A DNA stretch of 64,000 bases from Amphritea pacifica (GTDB lineage: Bacteria; Pseudomonadota; Gammaproteobacteria; Pseudomonadales; Balneatricaceae), in the NCBI RefSeq assembly GCF_016924145.1, contig NZ_JAFFZO010000004.1, forward strand, positions 111,809-175,808, given 5' to 3'. A program made the position numbers and the translations under genes. The notes beneath the pieces were generated by a model. It was given only the letters and a program-made list of their open reading frames with translations, did not search any database and had not been told where the DNA came from. Shown one piece after another: positions 1 through 9,362 of this stretch; the first letter of the stretch is position 1; the number at the start of each line of letters is the position of its first letter.

Positions 1-318
1 GAAAAGCACGATTAGCTGGGGGGGACTGTTCTCTAAAGGCTGCTGTCCAATCAGGAAAAAAGCGAGTGCACCGACACCATAACCGCCTGCTGCGGCAAGC
101 CGCTTCGGTAATCTGTTGAACCGGGGGGCAACAAGCAGACTTGCGAGGAGTGCACCGAAAAGGAATATTGTAACTGTCAGGCCCGCTTGCTCGGGGCTGT
201 AGTGGTAGTACTGGATTAACGCTCCGATCCAGAGTGGCAGGGCCACCATATCAATCAGTCCGGCGACGTGAGCGGTTACCAGAACGGTCTTGCCGCTGAT
301 GCTATCAGGTGTGCACAT
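1..318 (-). CDS. MFS transporter, N-terminal part (runs off window)
   Basis: The first 106 residues of a membrane transporter read leftwards from an ATG at 318. A GGAG Shine-Dalgarno lies 9 nt before it. The visible part has a short polar N-terminus, a first hydrophobic helix containing an acidic residue, a loop, and a second helix followed by a basic stretch (RFNRLPKR), as at the start of major facilitator proteins. The remainder is outside the window, so substrate is unknown. A sigma-54 promoter lies 143 nt upstream, and the divergent neighbour is a XylR/DmpR-type activator. I infer uptake or export of the effector (probably an aromatic compound) under control of that activator. Confidence 0.6.
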   Translation of the reverse strand, partial: MCTPDSISGKTVLVTAHVAGLIDMVALPLWIGALIQYYHYSPEQAGLTVTIFLFGALLASLLVAPRFNRLPKRLAAAGGYGVGALAFFLIGQQPLENSPPQLIVLF

Positions 319-675
319 TGCTATATCTCCTTACGCCGTCAATCTGGCGTCTTGCGTGGTGACGACTCTCCTTTTCGGCCCGCGCATTTCTTGTTGAAGT
401 CGTGTCGATTGTTTCGGTATTTTCCGATTTCCGTAATTTTCGACCGCATATTTATATAATTGCAATGTATGCGCCAGAAAGTGATATGAGCCCGTTAATA
501 TTGTGATAATTAATTTCAACCTATTGTTATATAAGGATAAAATAGTTTAATTATCTGTTTATGATATTTTTGATTGAAGATGCTTTTCTTTGAAATGTTC
601 GGATATGATAAATTTTTATGGACTTAGTCTTTTGGCTTTATTACGATTTCAGTAATTTTCTCTGGAGTCATTGTA
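319..675. other. AT-rich divergent intergenic region
   Basis: This 357-nt stretch between the MFS gene and the activator gene carries no credible gene. It contains the sigma-54 promoter. Upstream of that promoter is very AT-rich sequence (about 480-660) where activator binding sites would be expected. One weak dyad, GATAA-N10-TTATC, is visible around 535-560, but no repeat matching a known XylR/DmpR site is clear. Confidence 0.4.
461..476 (-). promoter_or_regulatory. sigma-54 (-24/-12) promoter for the MFS gene
   Basis: Read on the minus strand the site is TGGCGCATACATTGCA. It matches the RpoN consensus TGGCACG-N4-TTGCW at all but two positions, with exact GG/GC spacing. It points at the MFS gene and lies between that gene and a sigma-54-dependent activator gene. 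Expected transcript start is near 450. Confidence 0.7.
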
Positions 676-2475
676 ATGTCATCCTCCGAACGCATATCCT
701 TAGCCGACATTTCCCGCCTTAATGAAGAAACCCAAACGTGGCGGTGGGACGGATCAATCGAAAACGATGCGGTTTCCCCGACTCTCGGAGAGCTGTCTGA
801 GTTCATCCAATTCTCGCCAGGGGACGGGCGGATCTGGCTGGATGACCGGCGTGTCGTGCTGATGCAGAGCGATGCACTGGGGATGATGCGTCAGCAGTTG
901 ATCGATAAAGTGGGTCTGGATGATGCGAGGGGACTGTTGACGCGTACCGGTTACATTTCCGGCGTTCGCGATGCCGAACTGGTTATGGCTCGCTGGGCAG
1001 ATCAGGGGCCTATGTCTACCTATCTGGCCGGAGTGCGGCTTCATGCTCTCGAAGGGATGGTTAAAGTCGAGCCGCTCCATCTGGAGTTCGATGCCGCCAT
1101 GGGCACCTACAGTGGTGAGTTTATCTGGCATAACTCAGTGGAGGTCGAAGCCCACATCGCTCACTGCGGCATGGGGTCTGAACCGGCCTGCTGGACGCAG
1201 CTTGGCTACGCCATGGGGTATGTATCAACCACGCTGGGGCGGTTAGTCATCTTTCGGGAAGTTGAGTGTCGCGCAGCAGGGGGACAGGCTTGCCGTATTA
1301 TTGGTAAACCGGCCGAAGAGTGGCCGAACGTCGAGGAAGACCTGCATTACATCAATGGTGAGGATTTTCTGAGTACCAGTGCTTTCAACCCGTCTTCGGC
1401 CCGCGATATCGCCGAACTCCCTGAAGTAACCGACAATCTGGCTGCGGAAGACGAAAAACATATGGTGGGGATTTCGGCAGCATTCAATGCCTGCTGTCAT
1501 CAACTAAAGCGTGTTGCGCCAACCCGGGCGACCGCACTATTTTCCGGCGAATCCGGAGTCGGAAAAGAGTTATTTGCGCAAATGCTCCATGAGATCAGTC
1601 CGCGCAAAGATAAGCCTTTCGTTTCGGTCAACTGCGCCGCAATTCCGGATACTCTCGTGGAAGCAGAGTTGTTCGGCGTGGAGCAGGGCGCTTATACCGG
1701 GGCAATTGCTTCCCGTCCGGGACGCTTCGAACGCGCAGACGGAGGCACCCTGTTTCTCGATGAAATTGGAACACTGAGTCTGGTTTCCCAGGGGAAGTTG
1801 TTGCGCGCCTTGCAGGAAGGGGTGATTGAGCGGGTCGGCGGAACACGGGAGATCAGAGTGGATGTCCGGGTTGTGGCCGCAACCAATGTCGAACTTGAAG
1901 AGGAAGTACGTCAGGGACGTTTCCGGGAAGATCTGTTTTTCCGTCTCAACGTATTTCCGGTTCGCTTGCCGCCGTTGCGTGATCGGCGGGAAGATATTCC
2001 GCTGTTGCTCAGCTACTTCCTGCAGCGCTACAGTCAACAGCATGGGCGCCATATCACCGGCTTCACGGCCCGGGCGGTGCGAGCCTTGCTCAACTACGAC
2101 TATCCGGGCAATATCCGCGAATTGCAGAATCTGGTCGAGCGAGGCGTTATTTCCGCCGACGATGATAATGCGATTGATCTGCGCCACCTGTTTCGGTTTG
2201 AACAGATGCCCAGTGAGTTTGTGTATTCAGTCGGGATCGCCGGAGGGCTGGCGAAAGAGGATGCTAACGAGGCTCTTACGGCAAGTGAGGCTATCGAAGG
2301 GGGGTTATTGGATCGTTTCCTGGCCCTGTCTCAATCTGAGTCACTTTCGTTGGAGAGCCTGGAGTTGCGCCTGATACAGGAAGCTGTGGAACGGTGTCGT
2401 GGCAACCTGGCCGCTGCTGCACGGATGATGGGACTGTCGCGCGCGCAACTGGCTTACCGCCTGAGCAAGGCCTGA
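676..2475 (+). CDS. XylR/DmpR-family sigma-54-dependent activator
   Basis: A 599-residue enhancer-binding activator with a built-in ligand sensor. Residues about 10-115 resemble the XylR N-terminal domain (the stretch starting LADISRLNEETQTWRW), and about 130-215 the V4R small-molecule domain. A linker leads to the AAA+ domain, with Walker A GESGVGKE near 291 and the sigma-54 contact loop as GAYTGA near 338 (Tyr replaces the usual Phe, a common variant). A Fis-type helix-turn-helix ends the protein (about 555-595). In this family a phenolic or aromatic ligand bound by the N-terminal half releases repression of the ATPase. ATG 676 has GGAG 9 nt upstream. The likely target is the divergent MFS gene with its sigma-54 promoter. 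The effector cannot be read from sequence. Confidence 0.9.
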   Translation: MSSSERISLADISRLNEETQTWRWDGSIENDAVSPTLGELSEFIQFSPGDGRIWLDDRRVVLMQSDALGMMRQQLIDKVGLDDARGLLTRTGYISGVRDAELVMARWADQGPMSTYLAGVRLHALEGMVKVEPLHLEFDAAMGTYSGEFIWHNSVEVEAHIAHCGMGSEPACWTQLGYAMGYVSTTLGRLVIFREVECRAAGGQACRIIGKPAEEWPNVEEDLHYINGEDFLSTSAFNPSSARDIAELPEVTDNLAAEDEKHMVGISAAFNACCHQLKRVAPTRATALFSGESGVGKELFAQMLHEISPRKDKPFVSVNCAAIPDTLVEAELFGVEQGAYTGAIASRPGRFERADGGTLFLDEIGTLSLVSQGKLLRALQEGVIERVGGTREIRVDVRVVAATNVELEEEVRQGRFREDLFFRLNVFPVRLPPLRDRREDIPLLLSYFLQRYSQQHGRHITGFTARAVRALLNYDYPGNIRELQNLVERGVISADDDNAIDLRHLFRFEQMPSEFVYSVGIAGGLAKEDANEALTASEAIEGGLLDRFLALSQSESLSLESLELRLIQEAVERCRGNLAAAARMMGLSRAQLAYRLSKA

Positions 2476-2506
2476 TGCGCTGCCGGTAGAGGGCTTTCTC
2501 AAACGC

Positions 2507-2538
2507 CCGGCAAGGAAGGGGCCTCCTTGCCGGATTTT
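2507..2538 (+). terminator. Rho-independent terminator after the XylR-like gene
   Basis: A 10-bp stem (2507-2516 with 2524-2533, 7-nt loop) is followed by TTTT. It sits in the 72-nt gap between two convergent genes and is oriented for the plus-strand gene. Confidence 0.65.
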
Positions 2539-2547
2539 AACACAGGG

Positions 2548-3921
2548 TCAGATCAGCTTCGACAGAAAGGTGGTTTCCTTTGACGTTGAGATACCATTGC
2601 CGGTGAAGACAAACGCCAGTTTTGCATTTATCTCATCAACATTACTACCGCAGATGCGGTAGGGTAACCAGGCTGAGTTATTATCACTGAGCTTAATGAT
2701 TTCAGGCCCGTTGAGGGTAAACTGCGGGTTTCCTGACAGGGAAACCTTGATCAGTTCCTGATCGCTGGCAAACCCCTCTACCTTGACACGGTAATTATTG
2801 CAGACAGTGTTCTGATCCAACTGGGTAAACAGGACTGTGCGATCACGGCGAACCTCAACCAGTAACCCTTTAGTATCGGTAAAACCGTAGATAACCGCTG
2901 AGATGGCGCACAGTGTTACCGCTGCATAGCCCGCCAGTCTTGGGCGCAGGAAGGGGGATTGTTTGCCTTCCAGTTGCCGTTCGGAGGCGAAACGTATCAA
3001 GCCTCCTGGGCGGTTAATTCTATCCATGACCGTGTCACAGGCATCGATGCAGGCAGCACAGTCGATACAGGCAGCCTGCAGGCCGTTACGAATATCGATG
3101 CCCGTGGGACAGACCTGTACGCAGATGCCACAATCAACACAGTCACCGCTGTTTTTATCGGCGCTGTTTTTATTGGAATGACGACGGTTGGCGCGGGGCT
3201 CACCCCGTTTGGCGTCGTAGCTGACGGTGAGTGTATTTTCATCAAACATGACACTCTGAAAGCGTGAGTAGGGACACGCGTGAAGACAGATTTTCTCTCT
3301 CACGAGTCCCGCGTTGGCATAGGTGAGTCCCTCCATAATTGCCAACCATCCGACCACCGTTGCGGACATTTCAAGATTAACAGCATCCGCCACTATCTCC
3401 CGGATAGGGACAAAATATCCGGTGAAGGTCGCTGCGGTAAGAACGGCGAGCAAAATCCACAGAAGATGTTTGATTACCCGGCGTAACAGACGTGTGCCCC
3501 GCAGTGGCAGGTGATCAGATTTAGATCGCTCACTGGCGCGACCTTCGGCCAGCTGTTCGATACGAATAAACAGCCAGGTCCAGATACTTTGCGGGCAGGC
3601 AAAGCCGCACCAGACGCGTCCCCAGGCCACCGCCATAAAAAACAGCAGCGCTGCTCCGGCAATCATCAATCCGGCCATTAAGGGCAGATCGTGCCAGGAC
3701 AGGGCGCTGCCAAAGAGGGTGATACGGCGCTGTTCGAAGGAGAAAAACAGAAACGGCTGACCATCAACCTGAACCCAGACGAGCCCGAAAAACAGCGCGA
3801 TCATTGGCCAGGAGGTCAGACGTCTGAGGTTTTGAAAACGCCCCTCTGTAAGTCGGACGTGAAATTTACCATCGGTTGCAAAGGGTGGGGTGGGGTCTTG
3901 TATAACAGGAATTTTTTGCAT
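2548..3921 (-). CDS. ccoG: CcoG/FixG/RdxA-type cytochrome oxidase accessory protein
   Basis: A 457-residue polyferredoxin membrane protein. Transmembrane segments lie near 35-55, 85-105, 155-180 and 325-345. Two ferredoxin cysteine clusters sit near 259-271 (CVDCGICVQVC) and 286-297 (CIDCAACIDAC), with an extra HACPYSRFQ motif before them. The C-terminal 100 residues form the Ig-like periplasmic domain usual in CcoG. Characterised members reduce copper(II) during assembly of cbb3-type cytochrome oxidase. Length and domain order are normal. The usual neighbours (ccoNOPQ, ccoHIS) are not adjacent; a divergent MocR regulator starts 110 nt away. Identification is firm, the cbb3 link is inferred from family. 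Confidence 0.92.
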   Translation of the reverse strand: MQKIPVIQDPTPPFATDGKFHVRLTEGRFQNLRRLTSWPMIALFFGLVWVQVDGQPFLFFSFEQRRITLFGSALSWHDLPLMAGLMIAGAALLFFMAVAWGRVWCGFACPQSIWTWLFIRIEQLAEGRASERSKSDHLPLRGTRLLRRVIKHLLWILLAVLTAATFTGYFVPIREIVADAVNLEMSATVVGWLAIMEGLTYANAGLVREKICLHACPYSRFQSVMFDENTLTVSYDAKRGEPRANRRHSNKNSADKNSGDCVDCGICVQVCPTGIDIRNGLQAACIDCAACIDACDTVMDRINRPGGLIRFASERQLEGKQSPFLRPRLAGYAAVTLCAISAVIYGFTDTKGLLVEVRRDRTVLFTQLDQNTVCNNYRVKVEGFASDQELIKVSLSGNPQFTLNGPEIIKLSDNNSAWLPYRICGSNVDEINAKLAFVFTGNGISTSKETTFLSKLI

Positions 3922-4031
3922 GGCGGCAATCTTCTGAAAAATTTTGATTGCACTAGCTTAAGGTTGTCGCTTAAATGGGTACAGGTATAAAAAAAATATA
4001 GTTAATAGGTACAGTTGGGCGGTAATGCACG

Positions 4032-5435
4032 ATGGCATCAGACTATCTCTATCAACAGCTTGAAAACTGGTTATTAACCGGTATCGGGGAGCAGCGTTGG
4101 CTGATGGGGGATCGGTTACCCTCTATCCGGGAACTGTGCAAACAGCATTCGTTGTCTAAAGCGACTGTCCAGCACGCGTTGCAAAGGCTTGAGGCGCAGG
4201 GCTTGCTGGAGGCCAGACCTAAAGCCGGCTACTTCGTTGCATTGCATGCTAAAACTGTCAAAGAGCCGATCAGTCGTTCAGATATCAAGGCACCTAGGCC
4301 GGTCACGGTGAGCGAGCTATTGCTGGATATTATGCGTCGTAGTGCGGCATTTGATCTGCTGCCGGACCTGCATGCTGGTGAGCTGCCCGCAGGCATTGTC
4401 ACCCTCAACCGGTCTGTCGCCAGAGCGCTGCGGCGGCAACGGGGCGATGATTACCAGTATTACGATATTCCCGCCGGGGATGTCGGGTTGCGCGAGCAGC
4501 TATCCCTGCATCTGTTACGCCGGGGCTGGCAGGTTGATATCGATGAGCTGTGTATTACCTCCGGCTGTCAGCATGCCCTGTTTCTGGCGCTGATGGCGAC
4601 CTGTGAAAAGGGGGATGTTGTTGCCGTTGAATCACCGGGTTTTTACGGTGTACTTCAACTGCTTGAGCAACTGGGGCTGCAGGTTGTTGAGGTGCCCACA
4701 TCAATCTCTACGGGGATGGATATTGAGGCGCTGGAAGAGGTGTTGAAACGCTGGAAAGTGAAAGCCTGTGTTGTGTCGCCTGCCTTCTCTACCCCGGGGG
4801 GGGCGCTGATGCCGAAAGATGCCCGCCTGACATTATTAACGCTGGCAGAACAACATGATCTCGCCATTATTGAAGATGATATCTATGCCGATACCGCTTT
4901 GGGGATGGTGCCAGACCCTTTGAAAGCGTTAGATGAAGACAACCGGGTGATCCTCTGTAGCTCATTTTCAAAATCGTTATCCCGGGATCTGCGGCTGGGC
5001 TGGATATCAGGAGCACGATGGCACGAACGGATTATCAAGCTGAAACTGGTTACCCAGCTGAGTAGTAGTCGCTATCTGCAACAGGGGGTTGCTGAGTTTA
5101 TGGCGGAGGGTAGTTTGGGCGCCCATCTTCGCCGCCAGCGCCATGAGTTGCGTGAACGACGTGACCGGCTGATTGCGCACCTGCGGGCCTGGCCCGGGGA
5201 TTTGAGAATAAGTCTGCCTCAGGGGGGCTTAGCGGTGTGGGTTGAACTACCTGACGGGGTGGACACATTGCAGGCTTACCCCGAAGCGCTTGACCGTGGG
5301 GTGGTCATTACCCCCGGGCCGTTGTTCTCGGTATCCGGGCAGTTCCGCAACTGTATGCGCCTCAGTTTTTCCCATCCATGGGATAAGCGCCGGGTTGAAG
5401 CGCTGAATATTTTGTCCGGCGTGTTGGGGTTATGA
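4032..5435 (+). CDS. MocR-type regulator (GntR HTH plus PLP aminotransferase domain)
   Basis: A 467-residue PLP-dependent transcription factor. Residues 6-70 form a GntR winged helix (GDRLPSIRELCKQHSLSKATVQHALQRL is split here only by family match). Residues about 110-465 are a fold-type I aminotransferase domain with the cofactor lysine at K314 in the SFSKSLSRDLRLGWI motif. Members such as PdxR, GabR and TauR sense amines or amino acids through PLP and usually act on an adjacent gene. Here the divergent neighbour is ccoG and the downstream neighbour an unidentified protein, so the target is unclear; autoregulation is possible. Confidence 0.88.
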   Translation: MASDYLYQQLENWLLTGIGEQRWLMGDRLPSIRELCKQHSLSKATVQHALQRLEAQGLLEARPKAGYFVALHAKTVKEPISRSDIKAPRPVTVSELLLDIMRRSAAFDLLPDLHAGELPAGIVTLNRSVARALRRQRGDDYQYYDIPAGDVGLREQLSLHLLRRGWQVDIDELCITSGCQHALFLALMATCEKGDVVAVESPGFYGVLQLLEQLGLQVVEVPTSISTGMDIEALEEVLKRWKVKACVVSPAFSTPGGALMPKDARLTLLTLAEQHDLAIIEDDIYADTALGMVPDPLKALDEDNRVILCSSFSKSLSRDLRLGWISGARWHERIIKLKLVTQLSSSRYLQQGVAEFMAEGSLGAHLRRQRHELRERRDRLIAHLRAWPGDLRISLPQGGLAVWVELPDGVDTLQAYPEALDRGVVITPGPLFSVSGQFRNCMRLSFSHPWDKRRVEALNILSGVLGL

Positions 5436-5634
5436 CTTTACTGTTCCGATAAAACCTGAGCCTGAATCTACGCGCTATACTGGTTGCCAGAACTATTGTT
5501 AGCATTTTGACCGTCATCACTTAAACTGAATGCAATCGCTTGGTTTTAACTGCTTGCATCTGATTCACAAACCGCTTTCTGTTTCTGACAGAGTATGAGG
5601 GTTTACTGTGTTGGAAGCATAAAAGGGATCTGTT

Positions 5635-7167
5635 ATGTCACAGGCAGACACGCCATCCCCAGAGAATCAAACCGGAAAACAGACTCTCATCTGGGGGCTG
5701 GTGCTGGCTGGGTTACTGATTGCGGGTTATCTGTTCCAGTATTTTATGGAAGATATCAGGCTGGCTAAGATCAGTCATAGTGCAGATATTGAAACGGTTA
5801 TCCATGACCTGAGTATTCAGGCTCAGGATTATCTTTTACTCACTGAGAGATTTCAGTCAATCAACGATATCTGGGGGATCACTGCGATCATCCTGGCAGC
5901 CGCGGGGTCTGCTGCGGTCCTTTTGCGGGCTCCACAACTGATCATTGTTCTGATCGCCGCAACCGTAGGCATCGGTTATGGCGCTATTCAGCTATATACG
6001 CCAGAGGCTGTTGTTGCGGGTGTAAAGCTGGCACAGAGCCGGGTGGCCTGTCTTACACCCATCGCGCAGTCGTTACAGCCGGTGATGCTGGTTGCTGATT
6101 CCCGTATAGATGATGCGCGGGACCATATCGATAAACTGATAACAGATATGGATGAGAAGAGTATCGGGTTAGCTTCGTATCGCAAACGTGTTTTGGTGCA
6201 ACAAGCAGTCAATGAGGAACAGCAGCAAGCCGCATTGAAGGCCCTCGATCAGGTTCTGGCTATTCCATTGAGGGATCACTCTGATGCTGTTGATGACCTG
6301 CGGGAGAGCCAGCAACAACTGTCTGAGATCAGGCATGAACTCGGGCCCGGGAAATCAACCACCAGGGTCCTGAGTAGGATCAGTCAACAGTTAAATCTGT
6401 TACAAACAGCGATTACTGACCTGTCAAATCCGCAGGCTTTACTTAACGGTATTGAGATGAAGGTGAATCGTTATCTTCAGCAGCAAGACCGCACGGAGCT
6501 TGTGTTGCTTGAGGGGGACCGGGTGATGGCGCGGTTGTCTGAAATCAGTAGCCCGCTGCCGGGATTATTGCAGCGCCTGCATCACTGGAAAACAGCCAGG
6601 AACAGTGTAGCAAAGGAGATAAGGTCGGCTGTGACCACAACCGATAGTGAGTTACGCCGGTTAGTGGGGGATTCCGGGATTACCCTGACGAAAGTACAAA
6701 AAGTAGCGCAACGGGTTGCGACGATTACCATTGAGCCTGAAACCGCCCAAACTTTGCTTTCTTCCAGTCGTTTGACAACAGAACCTCAACTAAGCTTAGG
6801 CTCTTTAGAGCAGAAGTCTCAGTACTCAACCGAGCAGCTCATCCAGAGAGCCAGCCGACAGCTTCTGATTGCACAGCAAAAACTGGACCGGTATCAGCAA
6901 CAGCTGGCTGCTGTCAGACAGGTATATGACAAGATTGAAACGGTGGAAACGGTCCATTTGCCGATAATTGAAACGGCCCGACAACGGATTGAAAAAGCCA
7001 CAAACTACTTTCAGGACTCGATTGCGTCAGCAAAGCTGTTGCTAAAACAGAGTGCAGCATCGCTTCAACAGATTTATGGCATTGACGGTATGATCAATTT
7101 TGATCAGACCTCTCGGAAGATCAGATTGTGTATGAACTCCAGTTCACTCAATCTGAATGCAGAATAG
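5635..7167 (+). CDS. Unidentified membrane-anchored coiled-coil protein
   Basis: I do not recognise this 510-residue protein. After a polar N-terminus it has a hydrophobic segment at about 19-37, then a helical stretch, then two closely spaced hydrophobic segments near 78-96 and 100-118. The remaining 390 residues are rich in Q, L, E, R and K with heptad-like spacing, so a long helical or coiled-coil domain is likely. A cysteine (near 139) and another near the C-terminus (LCMNSSS) are the only ones noticed. ATG 5635 is preceded by AGGGATCTGTT. The overall plan (membrane hairpin then long coiled coil) recalls scaffold or sensor proteins, but no catalytic motif is present. Confidence 0.75.
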   Translation: MSQADTPSPENQTGKQTLIWGLVLAGLLIAGYLFQYFMEDIRLAKISHSADIETVIHDLSIQAQDYLLLTERFQSINDIWGITAIILAAAGSAAVLLRAPQLIIVLIAATVGIGYGAIQLYTPEAVVAGVKLAQSRVACLTPIAQSLQPVMLVADSRIDDARDHIDKLITDMDEKSIGLASYRKRVLVQQAVNEEQQQAALKALDQVLAIPLRDHSDAVDDLRESQQQLSEIRHELGPGKSTTRVLSRISQQLNLLQTAITDLSNPQALLNGIEMKVNRYLQQQDRTELVLLEGDRVMARLSEISSPLPGLLQRLHHWKTARNSVAKEIRSAVTTTDSELRRLVGDSGITLTKVQKVAQRVATITIEPETAQTLLSSSRLTTEPQLSLGSLEQKSQYSTEQLIQRASRQLLIAQQKLDRYQQQLAAVRQVYDKIETVETVHLPIIETARQRIEKATNYFQDSIASAKLLLKQSAASLQQIYGIDGMINFDQTSRKIRLCMNSSSLNLNAE

Positions 7168-7183
7168 TTATTGTGGATAATAA

Positions 7184-7209
7184 AGCCCCCGGTTTTTTTT
7201 CCGGGGGCT
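7184..7209 (-). terminator. Terminator of the dctP-like gene (minus strand)
   Basis: A perfect 9-bp GC-rich stem (7184-7192 with 7201-7209) encloses an 8-nt T loop on the plus strand. Read on the minus strand it is followed by TTATT, 22 nt beyond the stop of the dctP-like gene. It may work in both directions, because the plus-strand coiled-coil gene ends just before it. Confidence 0.7.
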
Positions 7210-7231
7210 GGGGAGTGTTTCATCAGACCGA

Positions 7232-8284
7232 TTATTGCTGATTGGCAGCCTGATACTTATCGATCAGGGCATTGGCTTTATCCAACAGTCTCTGAGAATC
7301 ATAGCCATCGTCCTTCATCTGTTTCAGCCAGTCTTCGGTTACGAAGGCCAGTTTCTCTTTCCAGGCGGTAATTTCAGATTCGGGTAGCTGATACAGTTCG
7401 TTACCCTGATCGATCGCGGCCTGGCGGCCGGTTCTTTCGTAGGTATCGAATGCTTCACCAATAAAACCCGCCAGCTCAACGCCGGAGTTATCATCGATCA
7501 CTTTTTGCAGATCGGGCGGCAGGCTGTCATAGGCTTTTTTATTCATACTGAAAATAAAGTTATTCGCATAGAGACCGCGTTTTCCCGGTATCTCCGTATG
7601 ATGTTTAACCAACTGGTGTATCTTCAGTGGTTTGACCACTTCGAAAGGCAGCACCGCCACATCGATAACTCCCTTCGACAGTGCGCTGGGCATCTGCGGT
7701 ACGGGCATGAAGACTGTATTGGCGCCCAGCCCTTCAAATGCAGCCGCCATGGTTTTATTGGGCGCACGGACTTTCATTCCATCGAGGTCTGCAACGGTAT
7801 GGATCGCTTTATCCCGCGAGTGCAGGGAGCCGGGGGAGTGCACATGCATTGCCAGCAGGTGCACATCTTTGAACTCGTCAGCCATCTCCTGTTCGGCATA
7901 CTCCTGAATCGCCATGCTCACCGATTTTGCATCGGCCGCCATGAAGGGGAGTTCAAACACAGTTGATTTAGGAAAGCGGCCGGGTGTGTATCCGGTGACT
8001 GTCCAGCTGATATCAACGATACCTTTACGTACCTGGTCAAACAGTTGTGGTGGTTTGCCACCCAGTTGCATCGATGGGTAGATATCAATCTTTATCCGCC
8101 CATCGGATTCCTTCATCACTTTATCTGCCCAGGGCACGAGAAAATTCGTATGTGCGTTTGATGGAGGCGGCAGCATATGGTGCAGCTTAAAGGTGAACTC
8201 GGGTTCAGCTGCGCTGGCGTTGGCAGCCCCGAGTAATAGTACACAGGCAGCGATAGAACGTTTTATGGTTGTTTTTAGTTTCAT
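7232..8284 (-). CDS. TRAP-type solute-binding protein (DctP family), orphan
   Basis: A 350-residue periplasmic binding protein with a clear signal peptide (cleavage after ANASA, about residue 25). The mature part begins EPEFTFKLHHMLPPPS and follows the DctP fold: GGKPPQLFDQVRKGIVDI, a central DLDGMKVRAPNKT motif with the arginine that in this family binds the carboxylate, and KGVIDV. No dctQ or dctM is nearby. It is 86 nt downstream of a Rieske oxygenase/reductase pair on the same strand, so it probably delivers the substrate of that oxygenase, borrowing membrane subunits from elsewhere. The ligand is probably a carboxylate, by family inference. Confidence 0.85.
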   Translation of the reverse strand: MKLKTTIKRSIAACVLLLGAANASAAEPEFTFKLHHMLPPPSNAHTNFLVPWADKVMKESDGRIKIDIYPSMQLGGKPPQLFDQVRKGIVDISWTVTGYTPGRFPKSTVFELPFMAADAKSVSMAIQEYAEQEMADEFKDVHLLAMHVHSPGSLHSRDKAIHTVADLDGMKVRAPNKTMAAAFEGLGANTVFMPVPQMPSALSKGVIDVAVLPFEVVKPLKIHQLVKHHTEIPGKRGLYANNFIFSMNKKAYDSLPPDLQKVIDDNSGVELAGFIGEAFDTYERTGRQAAIDQGNELYQLPESEITAWKEKLAFVTEDWLKQMKDDGYDSQRLLDKANALIDKYQAANQQ

Positions 8285-8370
8285 GTAGGTACCTTAAAAG
8301 GTTATTTATTGTTATTGGATTCAGCACAGTGTTTTATTTAATAGTTTTCTACTAGTCAGTAGCCGGGTGT

Positions 8371-9318
8371 TTATATATCCAGCACTAAACGGGTACTTTT
8401 CGCGCGGGAACAGCAGGGCGCGAACTCTTCGTTTCTGGCGTGTTCCTCCGGGGACATATAGACATCACGGTGGTCCGGTTCGCCGGATAGCAGGCGGGTG
8501 GAGCATGTACCGCACACCCCCTCTTCACAGGCAAAGGGAATATCGATATCCAGATCAAGCATGACGTCCAGCGCACTTTTATCTGCCGGGATCTGAATTA
8601 CTTCGCCACTACTGGCAATCTGAATTTCAAATGCACTATCGGCTTCGCCTGAGCTGGCTGCCGCGGCAAAATATTCCCGGTGTAACCGGGTTTCATCCCA
8701 GCCTTGTGCGGCTGCAGTTTGTAACACTGCGTCCATAAAAGGGTTTGGGCCACAGGTGTAGAGGTGAGTGCCTTGATCCGGGTCGGCAAGCAGTGCCTGC
8801 ATATCCAGACGGCCCTCTGTCTGGCTGAAGTGGAATCTTACCCGGTCAGCAAATTCAGAGGTGTTAATGCGCTCAACAAAAGCGGCCTGCGCCGGGGATT
8901 TGGCGCAATAGTGCAGGGAAAAGCTGGCATCGGTGTGAGCCAGGCGTTCGGCCATACAGAGCAATGGCGTGATACCGATACCCCCAGCGATCAGCAGGTG
9001 ATGGCTTGCACTGTGCTCCAGTGGAAACAGATTGCGCGGCTCACTGATGGTTAAACGGTCCCCCACATTGACTGACTCATGCAGACAGATCGAGCCGCCC
9101 CGTGAATCGGGATCCTTGAGGACACCAATTTCATAGCAGTGGTGGTCATGGGGTGGATTGCACAGCGAATATTGTCGCACCAGCCCATTGGGCAGGTGCA
9201 GATCAATATGTGCTCCGGCACTAAAAGCCGGCAGTGCTGAATTATCGGTGCGCGCCAGGCGAAACAGATAAATATCAGCTGTTTCCTGCACCTTGGCGGT
9301 GACTTCGACTTCAAACAT
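8371..9318 (-). CDS. Oxygenase reductase, VanB/phthalate dioxygenase reductase type
   Basis: A 315-residue flavo-iron-sulfur reductase. An FAD/FMN-binding domain (about 1-100; RQYSLCNPP near 50) is followed by an NAD-binding domain (GGIGITPLL and the CGPNPFM motif). The C-terminal plant-type [2Fe-2S] domain has CEEGVCGTC with a final cysteine in APCCSRAK. This order is that of phthalate dioxygenase reductase and vanillate O-demethylase VanB. It passes electrons from NAD(P)H to the Rieske oxygenase encoded just upstream. GGAGAGAAC precedes ATG 9318 and the gap to the oxygenase gene is 44 nt, so the two are almost surely cotranscribed. Confidence 0.9.
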   Translation of the reverse strand: MFEVEVTAKVQETADIYLFRLARTDNSALPAFSAGAHIDLHLPNGLVRQYSLCNPPHDHHCYEIGVLKDPDSRGGSICLHESVNVGDRLTISEPRNLFPLEHSASHHLLIAGGIGITPLLCMAERLAHTDASFSLHYCAKSPAQAAFVERINTSEFADRVRFHFSQTEGRLDMQALLADPDQGTHLYTCGPNPFMDAVLQTAAAQGWDETRLHREYFAAAASSGEADSAFEIQIASSGEVIQIPADKSALDVMLDLDIDIPFACEEGVCGTCSTRLLSGEPDHRDVYMSPEEHARNEEFAPCCSRAKSTRLVLDI

Positions 9319-9362
9319 AGCGTTCTCTCCGGGTCTTCATCGGGTCGTCAGTTAAACGTTTG

